Positions 12,522 to 22,215 of a stretch of 64,000 nt of DNA are shown one piece after another. The position numbers and the translations under genes were made by a program. Every line of letters starts with the position of its first letter. Positions within the stretch are counted from its first letter, which is position 1. This DNA is from Plantago major (taxonomy: Eukaryota > Streptophyta > Magnoliopsida > Lamiales > Plantaginaceae), in contig CM048841.1 in NCBI GenBank assembly GCA_026545765.1, positions 70,616,217 through 70,680,216 of the forward strand, written 5' to 3'. The notes under the pieces were generated by a model. That model had not been told where the DNA came from and did not search any database. It was given only the letters and a program-made list of their open reading frames with translations.

Positions 12522-14150
12522 TGTTGGTCCAGATAACGGCAAAGTAAAAGACTAGAGGGGGGTGAATAGTCTTTTAAAACTTTTGTCGATAAACACAGTT
12601 TCTCAGATATCTGTGTAGATATCTGATACTTAATTTCAGAGAGCGGAAGACTTTTATGTGATAAGTGCACGTGCTCAGCAAGATGTGTGTAAGTACTTTG
12701 CAAGATAAGTAAAGCAAGTAATAAACTGCAGAAAGTAAATAACACAAGTCTTTTTATAGTGGTATCTGAAGGTGGCGTAATCCTTCAACTAATCCACTTC
12801 GGCCTTTCTCAGACCTAGAATCCACTAAGACAGATAAATGAGTTAACCTTACAGATATCTTCTCTTGATTCCTAAATACACTAGGTTCCCAACCAAGTGT
12901 TCCCCCTGAGTTATTCCCCGGCTTTCACAGCCAAGTACTTCCTGTACTCAGAAACCTTTTTGAGCTATTCCTTAGCTTCCCAAGCTAAGTACTTCCTGTG
13001 CTCAGCAACCTTGGAGTTATTCCTTAGTTTCCCAAACTAAGTACTTCCTATACTCCACGCCGAATATGGTGTTGGTTTTAGGTTTGTTTGTCAGGTGAGC
13101 TTCATAAATAACTTATTCAGTTATTCAGCTAGCTCTATGAATCAAGTATACTTAATACACTTTTCAATGTATGGTATCTTGTTCTCTACTGACCCAAGTC
13201 TATTATAAGTGTTCCAGAGAATGAATCTTAGATATGAAATCTTAGTTCAACTCCTTCACAGATAACAATTCTTGTTAAGGATCAGGACACTTAGAACTTT
13301 TGTGCTACTTAGAATCAAGAGCTTTGGTCGCAACAGAAAGCTTGAAGGTAAGTAGTTTTCTTGAGAGAGCTTGTGTGTGAGTATTCAATGTAAGTTCAGT
13401 GTTAAGTGTGTGTATTCTCAAGTAGTCTAAGTGTTGATATTTATAGATGAATTTGAGTGTCGTTTGAATAGTATCCGTTAGGCTTAAATCAAATTCAAAC
13501 TATTGATATCTGAATATAGTACTGTAGCAGGTTTGTCTTCTTCTTCAGAAGCTACCGTTTTTGTTCAGACATTTCTGTCTGCGCATTTAATGCACTGTAC
13601 CAACGGAACTATGCATGGTATCAGAGATCTTTATACAATCATAGTTTTCTGAAACTTTGCATGTTCTTTTCCATCGATTATTACAACTCCAGATACCATT
13701 TATTGAAACAACTTTGTTATAAAATATTTCTTTTTCAGAAACATAGTTTATATCCAAGGTATCTGAGTGTAGATATCTGTGGGCACTTTCCTCGTCTCAG
13801 AAACCTTTTATTCTCAGATATCTTTTGCAACACTTGTGGTTCGAAACACTTGTTTCTTCAAGATATCTGGACATAGGTATCTGAAAGACTTTTGTCTTCA
13901 GCAATCTTGTGCAGTCTTCAAATCTTCAAATCCGTTGAACTTTTCCTGCTGGAAGTCCTCTTCTTGGTCTTCTTTAGAATATAAAAATTACATTTCGAGA
14001 CCTATCATCCTATACAAGATTTGCTAGACTATCATACTTAGTGAGTTTCCTCTTTTACAGTGTTCAAGTGAACCAAGAGTACTAACCACATTTCTGAGCT
14101 AAGATAAGTCATTAGGTTGCTGATCAAAATCTAAACAGATATTCCTAACA
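12522..14150 (-). repeat. 5' LTR of Copia A
   Basis: 1629 bp, beginning TGTTAGGAAT and ending ...ACCAACA on the element strand (TG...CA). It is closely similar to both LTRs of element B. It contains many AGATATCT-type palindromes, a TATA box at 13436-13446 and a short G run near its internal end. The internal boundary is fixed by the PBS two bases away, and the outer boundary by the Helitron sequence that starts at 14151. Confidence 0.92.
13436..13446 (-). promoter_or_regulatory. LTR TATA box, element A
   Basis: CTATAAATATC on the minus strand. The same motif in the same LTR context occurs at 29229, 43521, 46754 and (one change) 61219, which supports it as the core promoter. Confidence 0.7.
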
Positions 14151-14879
14151 TGGTCGGTATGTTTCTGCATTTGAAGCTATATGGAGCATATTTGAATTTC
14201 CCATACATCACAGGACTCCTGCAGTTGAGAGGCTATCATTCCACTTGGAGGGTTAGCAAAATGTGAACATTAAAGATGGTGAATACATGCCCGACTACTT
14301 GAGAAGCCATATGCAAAGCAATCAAAATTCTTACATTGGTTCGAACTGAGCAAAGTCAATCCTGAAGCTTGAGCTTTTGTATCATGAATGGCCACACCAT
14401 TATTTTTAGATTGAAAGCGACAAGATTTGGTCTCGTAGATAGGCGAAAACACAAAGTGTTTGGCGTATACATAATGTCAGCATTATTAATAAGAACCAGT
14501 ACTACATGAGACTCATGTTGAATCGTGTAAGAGGTGCGACTTGCTATGAGGATATCAGAACGGTCAATGATGTTATGTATGATTCATACAAGTCCGCATG
14601 TGGTTCCTTAGGACTCTTATTTGATGATAGGGAGTACGATAGTGGAATAATTGACGCAAGTTATTACGCTTCTTCCCCTCATCTATTCACAGTGCTTCTA
14701 TCTCACATCATGTCAATTCCAAAGACGTTTAGTTGAAGAGATGATAATTCTTATCAGATGACCTATTGAATACCCAACACATGAGAAAAATAATCCAGGT
14801 ACTAACAACTATGTTTCAATATTATTATTAGACATACTTAAACATATATGCTTTATTACATTCATTTGTTGTATTAAAA

Positions 14880-15560
14880 TATAGAGATTATTACTTTTTC
14901 ATACCCTGGTATGAAGGGCGTTCTCAAAATTAACTTACATAGACTGGAAATCACGAATTAGAAACAACTAATGACAAACAATTACATTTAGGTCCATTTT
15001 TTGGTTGACCAAACACATTTTCCAAAATTCAATTTTGAAAACCAAACATGCATTAAATTTTAGGCTCCACCGGAGCTTCTGCTCCGCCAAAAAGCCTTGA
15101 ATTTATTTTAAATAATAATTTAAATGATCTAAAGTCTAATTTTTGTTCTTTTACAAATGAAACTAACCAACTTGCTTTCAGATGAAACCAATTAAATTAA
15201 CATTGAAACTAATACTTACCGTCGAAACTAACACACATGTCAATTATGATGTTGGTTTCAATTGAAAATAATGAAACTAACAACGTTAATGCTGAAACTA
15301 ACACATTTGGTGCTAAAACTAACACCGGTTATACTGAAACTAACACTGGTGATGCTTAAACTAATGAAACTAACATTATTGGCGGAGGCCTGCTCCGCCA
15401 ATGTCTGGTGGAGCTCCGCTTCAAAATATCCAATTTACTTTTTTCTTTAAATAATAATTTAAAATGATATAGAGTTTAATTTGTTTTTTACTTAAAACCT
15501 GTTTGGTTTAATCTTTTGGTGAGCACACAAATGGGATTATGGACCGAAAAATATTTGTTA
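14880..15560. other. Non-coding insertion in Helitron 1 with GAAACTAAC repeats
   Basis: This segment separates two helicase blocks and encodes nothing convincing. It contains about a dozen GAAACTAAC-like motifs. Motifs related to GGAGC/GCTCC at 15062-15096 and 15381-15420 form imperfect inverted repeats around the motif array. The same segment is present at 23400-24100 in Helitron 2. It could be a small non-autonomous element, but I could not define its ends. Confidence 0.5.
15273..15365 (+). repeat. 21-bp tandem repeat
   Basis: About 4.4 units of 21 bp starting GAAACTAAC at 15273, 15294, 15315 (first base A), 15336 and 15357 (first base T). The unit middle varies. The 7-residue periodic open frame over this stretch is a by-product. 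A related array occurs at about 23818-23915. Confidence 0.85.
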
Positions 15561-17169
15561 ATCTATTGAGGTTTATTTTGTGATTAGAGACGCTAATAGA
15601 GTAGTAAAAAGATATCTTCCCTACACTATACATGTCTAAAACTCACGGATGATCATATTAAAGATTTCTCTTTATTGGAGATTGAGAAACTTCTAAGATC
15701 AAACTACAGTTGTCTGACAATTTGAAGGTATGCATATACCTTTAGATGGCATCATAAATAGTGCTACGAACCAGTTCATAGCGGATGAGACGTTTACCGA
15801 TAAAGATGCTTAGAGTGAATAGTTCAATTCGTTATATCCACGATTGACTAGGGACCAACATAAAATCTACGAAAAGATAATCTCTTCTATCAATTCGGGT
15901 ACAAGTTGAGTGTTGTTCTTATGTGGATACGACATATGCTCATCCAAAATATGGGCAACATGTGAGTCCTCAATTTAACTAAAAACATGATGTTGCATGT
16001 AATTTTTTTTGTTCAATAATTTTGTTTTGTTACATTATTAACTATAGACTTGATTAACATCAAATTTTACATCACATGCAGTCTGGAAATTCACCTGCCG
16101 AGATAAACGAGATCAGACCGTTCGGGTAGTGGATTTTAAAAGTTGGTGATGGTGTTGCTGGTGAAAATAATGGCAGTGAGCTTGATATAAAACTACCTGA
16201 TATTGATCTACTCATCAGAGAGGTAGATGATCCTATAATACAATTGCTGACATTACGTATCCATCATTCTTAGAGCACTTGGCCAATCTGTCACTAGATT
16301 CAAATTACATCATTAATCGAGCCATTCTTGCACCTACAAATGACATTGTTAATGAGATTAATGAGTACATCATATCCAAAATTCATGGTGAGTACGTTGA
16401 ATATTTAAGCATTGATAGCTTGAGTAGAGTGGATGATGTATCTCTGAAGTGTTCACGGTTGAGTTTCTATTCTTAACATAAAACCCAAAAAGTTCATCTT
16501 ACCTATTTAAAGTTATAAAGGGATCTATCTATATAGAAATACACATTACTTGGGTTTTGCTTTGTATTATGATTATGCCTTCTTCTATTAAAAACTCTCA
16601 AAGAAAAATAAACAACTCTTTTTTTTCCTATATATTTGATTAAGAGCTACTATAAGTTTCTTCTAAGAGCAGGGATAGAATTAAAAGTCTATTTCTAAAA
16701 TAATCTAATATTTATAATTTCATATTTATTGTCAACAACTCAATTGTTCTGGACTCCCTAACCACATGATTGTTCATAAGGTTGGTTGCATGATCATGTT
16801 GTTGTGTAACATTGATCAGGCTTCCAAACTTTGCAATAGAACAAGGCTTATAGTAATAAATCTTGGGAAGAATGTTATTGAGGCAAAGATGTTATTTGGA
16901 ATGAATACGGGAAAAATGTATTAATACCTAAAATGATAATGAGTCCATCGGACGACACAAAATTCATATTTCATGTTCCCGTACCCGACCCATTACAAAA
17001 CTTGTGGGGTGGAACCCTATGATTTTAACAGGTTTTATAACACGTACCTGCACCCCACCAACAATTTAAAAATCCGTACCCACCCAAAATTTTAAAGTCA
17101 AGAAGACCTAGAACTCGAACCTAACCGGAACTTTTGGAAAAATTTAAAACAGGAAAAAACAGTTTCCCG

Positions 17170-17690
17170 CATTTTTTTGTCGGGCGGGGCGGGGGTTACT
17201 TATATGGGCAGAATTGTTTCATTTCACGAAAACAATTTTTCACATGTTTTCGCGCAATTTTTTTTTGGTCGAGCGGGGGTGGGGGGTGGGGGTACCCTAC
17301 CTCCGGTGAAAATATTTTATCTCACGGAAACAATTTTCCACATGTTTTTGAGACGGGGTGTGGGTGTTGTGGTAGGGTACCCCACCCACCCTTTTCCGGG
17401 TGTAATTTTTTATCTAACGAAAATAATTTCCCACATGTTTTCGTGAATTTTATTTTTAGTCGGGTAGGGGGTGGGGTCCACCCATCTTACCCCAGTCGAA
17501 AAACTTTATCTCATGAAAAGAATTCTACACATGTTTTTGCGTAAACATTTTTTGGTTGGGTGAAACGGTACCCCCCACCCGGGCAATTTTTTTTTATTTC
17601 ACGAAAACAATTTCCCACATGTTTTCCCAATTTTTTTAATGGTCGGGCGGGGGAGGGGGTAGGTATCCACCCTACCCCCTGACGAAAATT
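17170..17690. repeat. Degenerate tandem array, unit about 90 bp, G-rich
   Basis: Five to six diverged units of about 86-98 bp. Each has a T-rich run, a GGTCGGGCGGGGG-like G block often mirrored by a C block (ACCCCACCC), then a TTTCACGAAAACAATTT-like string and CACATGTTTT. Units begin near 17170, 17256, 17351, 17447, 17545 and 17632. Open frames here are repeat artefacts. The following 17690-17900 is rich in CGGGT and GGTTGGGT. Confidence 0.8.
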
Positions 17691-17989
17691 TGGGCCAGGT
17701 TGGATTCTGGGCGGACCGTGTATCAAATTTGTGTACAGGTCGAATTCGGACCGGTCGGGTTCTGTACAGGTTGGGTCTGAATCGGGTCTTAGTGCGGGTT
17801 GGATTTTGGGCTGGGCGGTTTTTGGACATTGCGAGTGTAGAACCCAACCCGTACCCGTACATAAATAATTTATCGGGTTTTAACGAGTTCGGGTTGGGTC
17901 CTACTCAATTATAGGCTTATATGATACGACTACAAATGTTGTATACAAAGAGGTGTTCGACAAACTATAAGGTAATTTTAAATTTATTA

Positions 17990-18239
17990 CTCCATCCGTC
18001 CCAGAGAAAACTTCATAGATTAGTGTTAGTGCGACGTTTTATGTGAAAATTTAAAGTAATGATAAAATATAAAAAGGTCGGGAAAAATGTACTTTTAGTG
18101 GAAAAATGTGTAATTTGAGTGCAAAGTTGAGATTTTTTATTATCTGTTAAGTGTGGGGTAGCTTCCTTTTTTGGTAATGTATGAAGTTCTGTGAGACGGC
18201 TAAAAATGGTAAATGTATGAAGTTTTGCGGGATGAAGGG
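17990..18239. mobile_element. Stowaway-like MITE 1
   Basis: 250 bp flanked by TA at 17988-17989 and 18240-18241. The left end CTCCATCCGTCCC is close to the Stowaway consensus. The right end is its imperfect inverse, and both arms continue into an AAAACTTCATA string. It has no coding capacity and lies inside Helitron 1. Confidence 0.82.
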
Positions 18240-18472
18240 TATAAACCTTGAAAACTTGAATATATAGTTTGCAATAAATTATTACTAGTAATACATTGTG
18301 TTAGCTCTTTTTTAAATTTTATTTTACATGAAATGATTGACTTCAATTAATCTCTTTATTATACATGTGTTTGGAATTTCGAATAATGTAATATTTTATA
18401 TGATTTTTGTACATTCTCTTTAAATGATAAATATGTTATTTTGAGACATTTTTATATATGTTTCTCTAATAT
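18240..18472. other. AT-rich Helitron tail, no gene seen
   Basis: AT-rich sequence between the MITE and the Helitron 3' hairpin. No coding pattern or repeat recognised. Confidence 0.5.
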
Positions 18473-18502
18473 CCGTCGAATTTCGACGGGCCAGAAACTA
18501 GT
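18473..18502 (+). other. Helitron 3' terminus: hairpin plus CTAG|T
   Basis: CCGTCGAATTTCGACGG (18473-18489) folds into a 7-8 bp stem with a tiny loop. It is followed 8 bases later by CTAG (18498-18501) and then T. A subterminal hairpin before CTRR, with a host T next, is the hallmark of Helitron 3' ends, and the strand agrees with the helicase pieces upstream. Confidence 0.75.
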
Positions 18503-18655
18503 TATTGAAAAATTGAAACAACAAACGTGGTAGGTAAAAATAAAATGGATCAAATTAGTTTTTTCTATGCTACAACACGTTATTGTGCCTCATCATGCTT
18601 TAATGCCTTGTACCAAATGACACATCATGTTGTAGCATATATTAACCCATCAAAC

Positions 18656-19747
18656 TCATACGTTCCCCTGGTGGAACGCATTCACAATCTCCATGCCCGG
18701 TCCTGACACCAACCTCTCCCAAGCTTCATCCGCCTCACTACCACTCTTGAGAAACACCTCGGTGGCATTGATACGATGCACCTTCCACTTAAGCAAGTCC
18801 TTGAGCTCCAAAATGTTTTGATATTGATAACATGTTAAATCACATGTGTTAGACAAAAAATTTTCAATTGCCCACTCAAGGAGCTTAGGCTTGGCATAAT
18901 CACTAGCAATTGATTCATTCTTATAATACCAATGCAACTTGGGCACACCGATTGATCTTCTAACACCACGGTTTTAATCGCCTAACGGGTCGAAAAAGTC
19001 TCTACCCTCTTCCACGAGACCAGCTGCAACCATCCGATCAACCCTCTTCCCAACGGAGTCATGCAAAACCGGCATTGCCACGTTAACCCACATAAAGCAA
19101 CATTTATACATCTCGGGAAACCGAACTTCATCATTTGCTAGGGCTTTTACCCAATAATTAGACACAAATATGTCCATCAACCCGCAACAATGTGACAAGG
19201 TAGTATTTGTACTTGGTACTACCGCTACGGGAAAATTGCGCTTGTCAATAAACTTAGTGGGTTGTTTAAATGGTGAGGTCATCACTTCCGACTGCATGCA
19301 AGTATACAAAGGCCTCGACATTGCAGCCAACAAGGTCACTTGTGAGGAATGCCGTGGTGTACCCTTTGTACTATATCGTCGATCGTGCGAGAGGCATGAA
19401 GCACAAAATATTGAGTCGTGAAGTCCTCATCTGGGTCTACAAATCCTAGTAAATGATGTGGTACACCACGGCATTCCTTACGAGTGACCTCACCTTTTTA
19501 TATATACTTGCATGCAGTCGGAATTGATGACCTCACCATTTAAACAACCCGCTAAGTCTATTGATAAGCGCGATTTTCCCGTAGCGGTAGCACCAAGTAC
19601 GAATACTACCTTGTCACATTGTTGCGGGTTGATGGACCGATTTGTGTTGATGACCCTAGTTGGTAAGGTGGTACTAAATGCTTGCTTAAAGGGGGATGAT
19701 AAGAAGTTCGTCATCATGTTGATTGATTCGAAACCTACATTATTCAA
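18656..19747 (-). pseudogene. IPT-like: Adenylate isopentenyltransferase (IPT) pseudogene
   Basis: Plant IPT enzymes transfer an isoprenoid chain to ATP/ADP in the first step of cytokinin synthesis. Reading leftward, 19747-19490 gives the N-terminal region with DKVVFVLG, a P-loop GATATGKS and NSDCMQVY. 19480-19365 gives RGVPHHLLGFVDPDEDFT. After a foreign inverted piece (19363-19161), 19150-18974 gives the CCFMWVNVAMPVL and KRVDRMVAAGLVEE blocks. 18960-18656 gives GVRRSIGVPK, WKVHRINATEVFL and SEADEAWERL. An in-frame TAA lies near 18974. A segment of about 20 residues is replaced by an inverted copy of the P-loop region. No intron is evident. It lies between Helitron remnants, outside the end of Helitron 1. 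The family assignment is firm; function is lost. Confidence 0.88.
19161..19649. repeat. Inverted duplication of the IPT P-loop region
   Basis: The left arm (19161-19363, plus strand) and right arm (about 19460-19649, minus strand) both encode the same IPT segment (NPQQCDKVVFVLG... to ...DCMQVY...ECRGVP) in opposite orientation, separated by about 96 bp. The left arm keeps about 13 bases missing from the right arm near 19310-19335. A transcript across it would fold into a stem of nearly 200 bp. Confidence 0.9.
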
Positions 19748-20069
19748 AATATTAGATAAACAATTTACATTTTTAATTTAATTTAACAAATCTAAATTAT
19801 TCTTGAGGTACATAACAACGTAAAAGAAAGGAACACCTACTGTAACAAAATGAATCTCAAACTACATAACCTAGATTGTTGTAGTTTGAAAACCTACATT
19901 ATTGTATGTGGTAGAATACAGTCGGACATGCGGATCCGCAAGAAAATGAAACAAGGATCTCATGGATCCAGACTCACATGGATCAGATAAATATGGATCC
20001 GAATAAAATTCATGGATTGATACGGAACATGTGAATCCAAGTACATTTACATCTAAGGCTATTTTTTTT
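19748..20069. other. Intergenic, no gene seen
   Basis: AT-rich DNA upstream of the IPT pseudogene. It has several short GGATC/GATCC-containing strings at about 19930-20040. No coding or repeat structure that I can name. Confidence 0.5.
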
Positions 20070-20071
20070 TA

Positions 20072-20404
20072 CTTCCTCCATCTCGTGACAAAGTTTTTAT
20101 TTGTTTTTTTCTCAACAAAATAAGAAAAGTTGAAATGTTCAGTATTATTAAAATAAATAAAAGAATAATAAAGAATAAATAAAAATTAATAGTGGGTTGT
20201 TGAAGTTGAAAGTTGGGTATTAATTAAATGAATAAACAATAAAGAATGAATAAAAAAGATATCATTAATTGGTAAAGTTGTAAAAAAGAGATAAATAGAT
20301 TAGTAATTGGGGTAGAAATAAGATTGGTCAAAAATGAAAATGAGAACCTCTGGATTTGACGCCAAAAATGGTAAAATGGTAACCTTGATGCAGGATGGAG
20401 GAAG
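20072..20404. mobile_element. Stowaway-like MITE 2
   Basis: 333 bp flanked by TA at 20070-20071 and 20405-20406. The left end CTTCCTCCATC is mirrored by GATGGAGGAAG at the right end. The interior is AT-rich with no coding sequence. Confidence 0.82.
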
Positions 20405-20406
20405 TA

Positions 20407-21030
20407 AAAGTTGGATGATATGGTGACTAAAATTTGGTGAGTGAAAGATGATAAGAAAGATAAGGTGACTCATTTGAATATAATTATTGTGTTTGGCTAA
20501 TTGATATTTGATATAAAGAAGAAAGAACACTTATAAGGTGACTTATTTTTCAATAAGTTGCATGAAATACTTTATTTCGAAATTAACTTATAAGATGACT
20601 GAAAAATTTATGGTAAAGGTTTACCGAATGTCAAACCACCTTATTTTAGTTAAAATCACCTTGTCTGATAAAATAAGGTAAAATCGACTTATACACAAGC
20701 TTATAAAATGATGCCAAAAAATACATTTAGATCCACCTTATTTTATATGTATTTAAAAAAAACATATAAAATGAATGGATGCTAGATCCAAATCAATGGA
20801 TAAAGCTCCACTTCAAATACAAAGTATTCAAGTAATGATTTTATAAAATCAAGAAGACATATAATTCTCTTTGGTATTGTGGCGTGGTTGAGTTATGGAC
20901 TCATCATAGCTTATAATATTGTTCTAGTGATGAACACCTACCACTTTATATATAAGCTTAGGTTAAATGGATATATATTGAAAAATAATTCATTACGTAT
21001 TAATGACCTCATTGACCATAAATTGGCTTT
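20407..21030. other. AT-rich intergenic DNA, no gene seen
   Basis: About 620 bp of AT-rich sequence with several AAGGTGA/CACCTTAT-like strings (20470-20740) on both strands, perhaps an old MITE. No coding sequence recognised. Confidence 0.45.
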
Positions 21031-21281
21031 TTACTAATAAACAATAGATGTGATGTTTATCTATTGCTTAGAAATCAAATTATATTTAATGACCAACTAA
21101 AATGAGTTTTATTAGAAAAATGGAAGGAAAAAATATAGAAACTAAAATATTGAAGTTACTAATAAACAATAAAGTGATGTTTATCTATAGCTTAGAAATA
21201 TAATTTATATTTAATGACCAACTCAAAATGAGTTTTATTAGAAAAATGGAAGGAAAAAAAATTGAAACTAAAATATTGAAG
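21031..21281 (+). repeat. Direct tandem duplication, unit about 125 bp
   Basis: 21031-21155 and 21156-21281 are near-identical copies, both beginning TTACTAATAAACAATA and ending in ATATTGAAG. They differ by a few substitutions and 1-3 base indels. Confidence 0.9.
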
Positions 21282-21889
21282 TTAATTACTACTCACTCCG
21301 TCCCGTGAATCTGGACTCAGGTTGACTTTTTCGGTCAATCGTCTCCAACTTCGACTATGAATTAATCTTAAACCGCAAATATAAAATGTTTAATTAAATT
21401 ATATTGAACTCGTCCTCCTAAAACACCTTATAATTTCATTTGTCTAAGTCATGCGTTGCATACTTATCACTCGATATCGCATGCATTACATCTTGCCCTG
21501 TGTGATATTCTCAAAAACATATTTTGACATAGTGGGGGTGAGATACAAATGTAAGAATGCTAAAGAATGTGAGTTTCAAAAGTCCCAGAAGAAAGAGAAA
21601 ATTACCACCAGGTTTCAGTTATACTAAACGCAACACGTTTTCGGCTAAACGCAACACAAAATATTTGTAACTTTACCAAAATGCCCCAACTCAAAAACAA
21701 TCTTACAAACTCAACGAAAAATCGAAATAACTCGTATATGCAAACACAAAAACATAACATGCACGATCGAACACAAAATAACAACACTAAAAATAAATCG
21801 GAAAAAAATGAATGAAATTTTTTTTTCTAGAAAAATATTTCGTTTATACAAAAGTTTCTAAAAATACAGAATTAATTTTAAAAAAAGCA
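21282..21889. other. Intergenic; one Stowaway-like end, no gene
   Basis: At 21290 the string CTCACTCCGTCCCGTGAATC resembles the left end of a Stowaway-type MITE, but I found no matching right end. The rest is AT-rich with a repeated AAACGCAACAC string (21629, 21654). No coding sequence supported. Confidence 0.45.
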
Positions 21890-22066
21890 AAAAAAAAAAA
21901 ACCGAAACAAACTGGAAATATGATATTGGCCGGTTTTAAAACCAGCCATATCATGATCTGGCCGGTTTAATGAAGATATGGTCGGTTTTAAAACCGGCCA
22001 AATCGAGATATGGCCGATTTTAACCGGCCATATCATATTTCCAGTTTTTTTCGGTTTTTTTATTTT
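21890..22066. repeat. 177-bp fold-back with nested GGCCGGTTTTAAAACC palindromes
   Basis: Outer arms 21890-21937 and 22019-22066 are inverted copies (ACCGAAACAAACTGGAAATA pairs with the right arm). The interior repeats TATGGCCGGTTTTAAAACC-like palindromes. The whole block can fold on itself. No flanking target duplication was identified. Confidence 0.82.
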
Positions 22067-22128
22067 TGATTATTTTTTAATTAATTCTATATGTAATCCC
22101 TTCTCCATTCATATATTTCCTTAAGTAT

Positions 22129-22215
22129 ATGTGGTTTGACACGACTTCATATATATGCTGAGCTTCCAGAAAAAGTGAAACATCTGGAACTGTATGAAGT
22201 CGTGTCAAACCACAT
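22129..22215. repeat. Perfect 23-bp inverted repeat, 41-bp spacer
   Basis: 22129-22151 and 22193-22215 are exact inverted copies (core GTGGTTTGACACGACTTCAT). The right arm belongs to Helitron coding sequence (YEVVSNHM), so the left arm is an inverted copy of it. Confidence 0.92.

Larger units (their letters stand above)
1..14150 (-). mobile_element. Copia LTR retrotransposon A (Sirevirus-like), 5' part only, split by a LINE
   Basis: The element runs right to left: 5' LTR (12522-14150), PBS, gag, protease, integrase and the start of reverse transcriptase. It leaves the window at position 1, so its 3' half and 3' LTR are not seen. The LINE at 87-7568 is inserted inside the RT sequence. Internal sequence is closely similar to element B, so the two belong to one family. 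A long Gag with a C-terminal coiled coil and a PBS for initiator methionine tRNA fit the Sirevirus group; that assignment is inferred. The element interrupts Helitron sequence to its right, because the DNA at 14151 continues a stretch found uninterrupted near 22683. Frameshifts and stops show that it is dead. Confidence 0.9.
14151..16980 (+). pseudogene. Helitron helicase, decayed and interrupted (copy 1)
   Basis: Pieces in several frames match the conserved order of Helitron Rep-helicase proteins. 14151-14270 resembles the AVWRIFGF...SVERL block. 14506-14736 gives RGATCYEDIRTVNDVMYDS and LGLLFDDREYDSGI. 15620-15900 gives an EIEKLLRSN block. 16100-16400 gives a VGDG block, IDLLI and RAILAPTNDIVNEINEYI. 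16740-16960 gives MIMLLCNIDQ, NRTRLIVINLG and IMSPSDD, the C-terminal helicase motifs. A non-coding insertion at about 14880-15560 and another at 16480-16740 interrupt it, and there are many stops. The strand and order are clear; exact edges are not. Confidence 0.8.
14151..18501 (+). mobile_element. Helitron remnant 1
   Basis: A rolling-circle transposon on the plus strand whose left part was cut off by insertion of Copia A. It holds helicase fragments to about 16980, then a G-rich tandem array (17170-17690), a Stowaway MITE (17990-18239) and an AT-rich tail. It ends with a hairpin and CTAG followed by T at 18473-18502, which fits a Helitron 3' terminus. The 5' end is not in the window. Confidence 0.72.

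Noticed and set aside
15262-15450. Open frame with a 7-residue repeat (Leu/Lys/Thr-rich)
   Set aside because: It only reflects the 21-bp tandem repeat read in one frame.
17134-17914. Gly/Pro/Phe-rich open frames on both strands
   Set aside because: They are created by the G-rich tandem array and CGGGT-rich DNA, have no homologue, and overlap each other on opposite strands.
21290-21500. Third Stowaway MITE
   Set aside because: Only a left-end-like string was found; no inverted right end or TA duplication.
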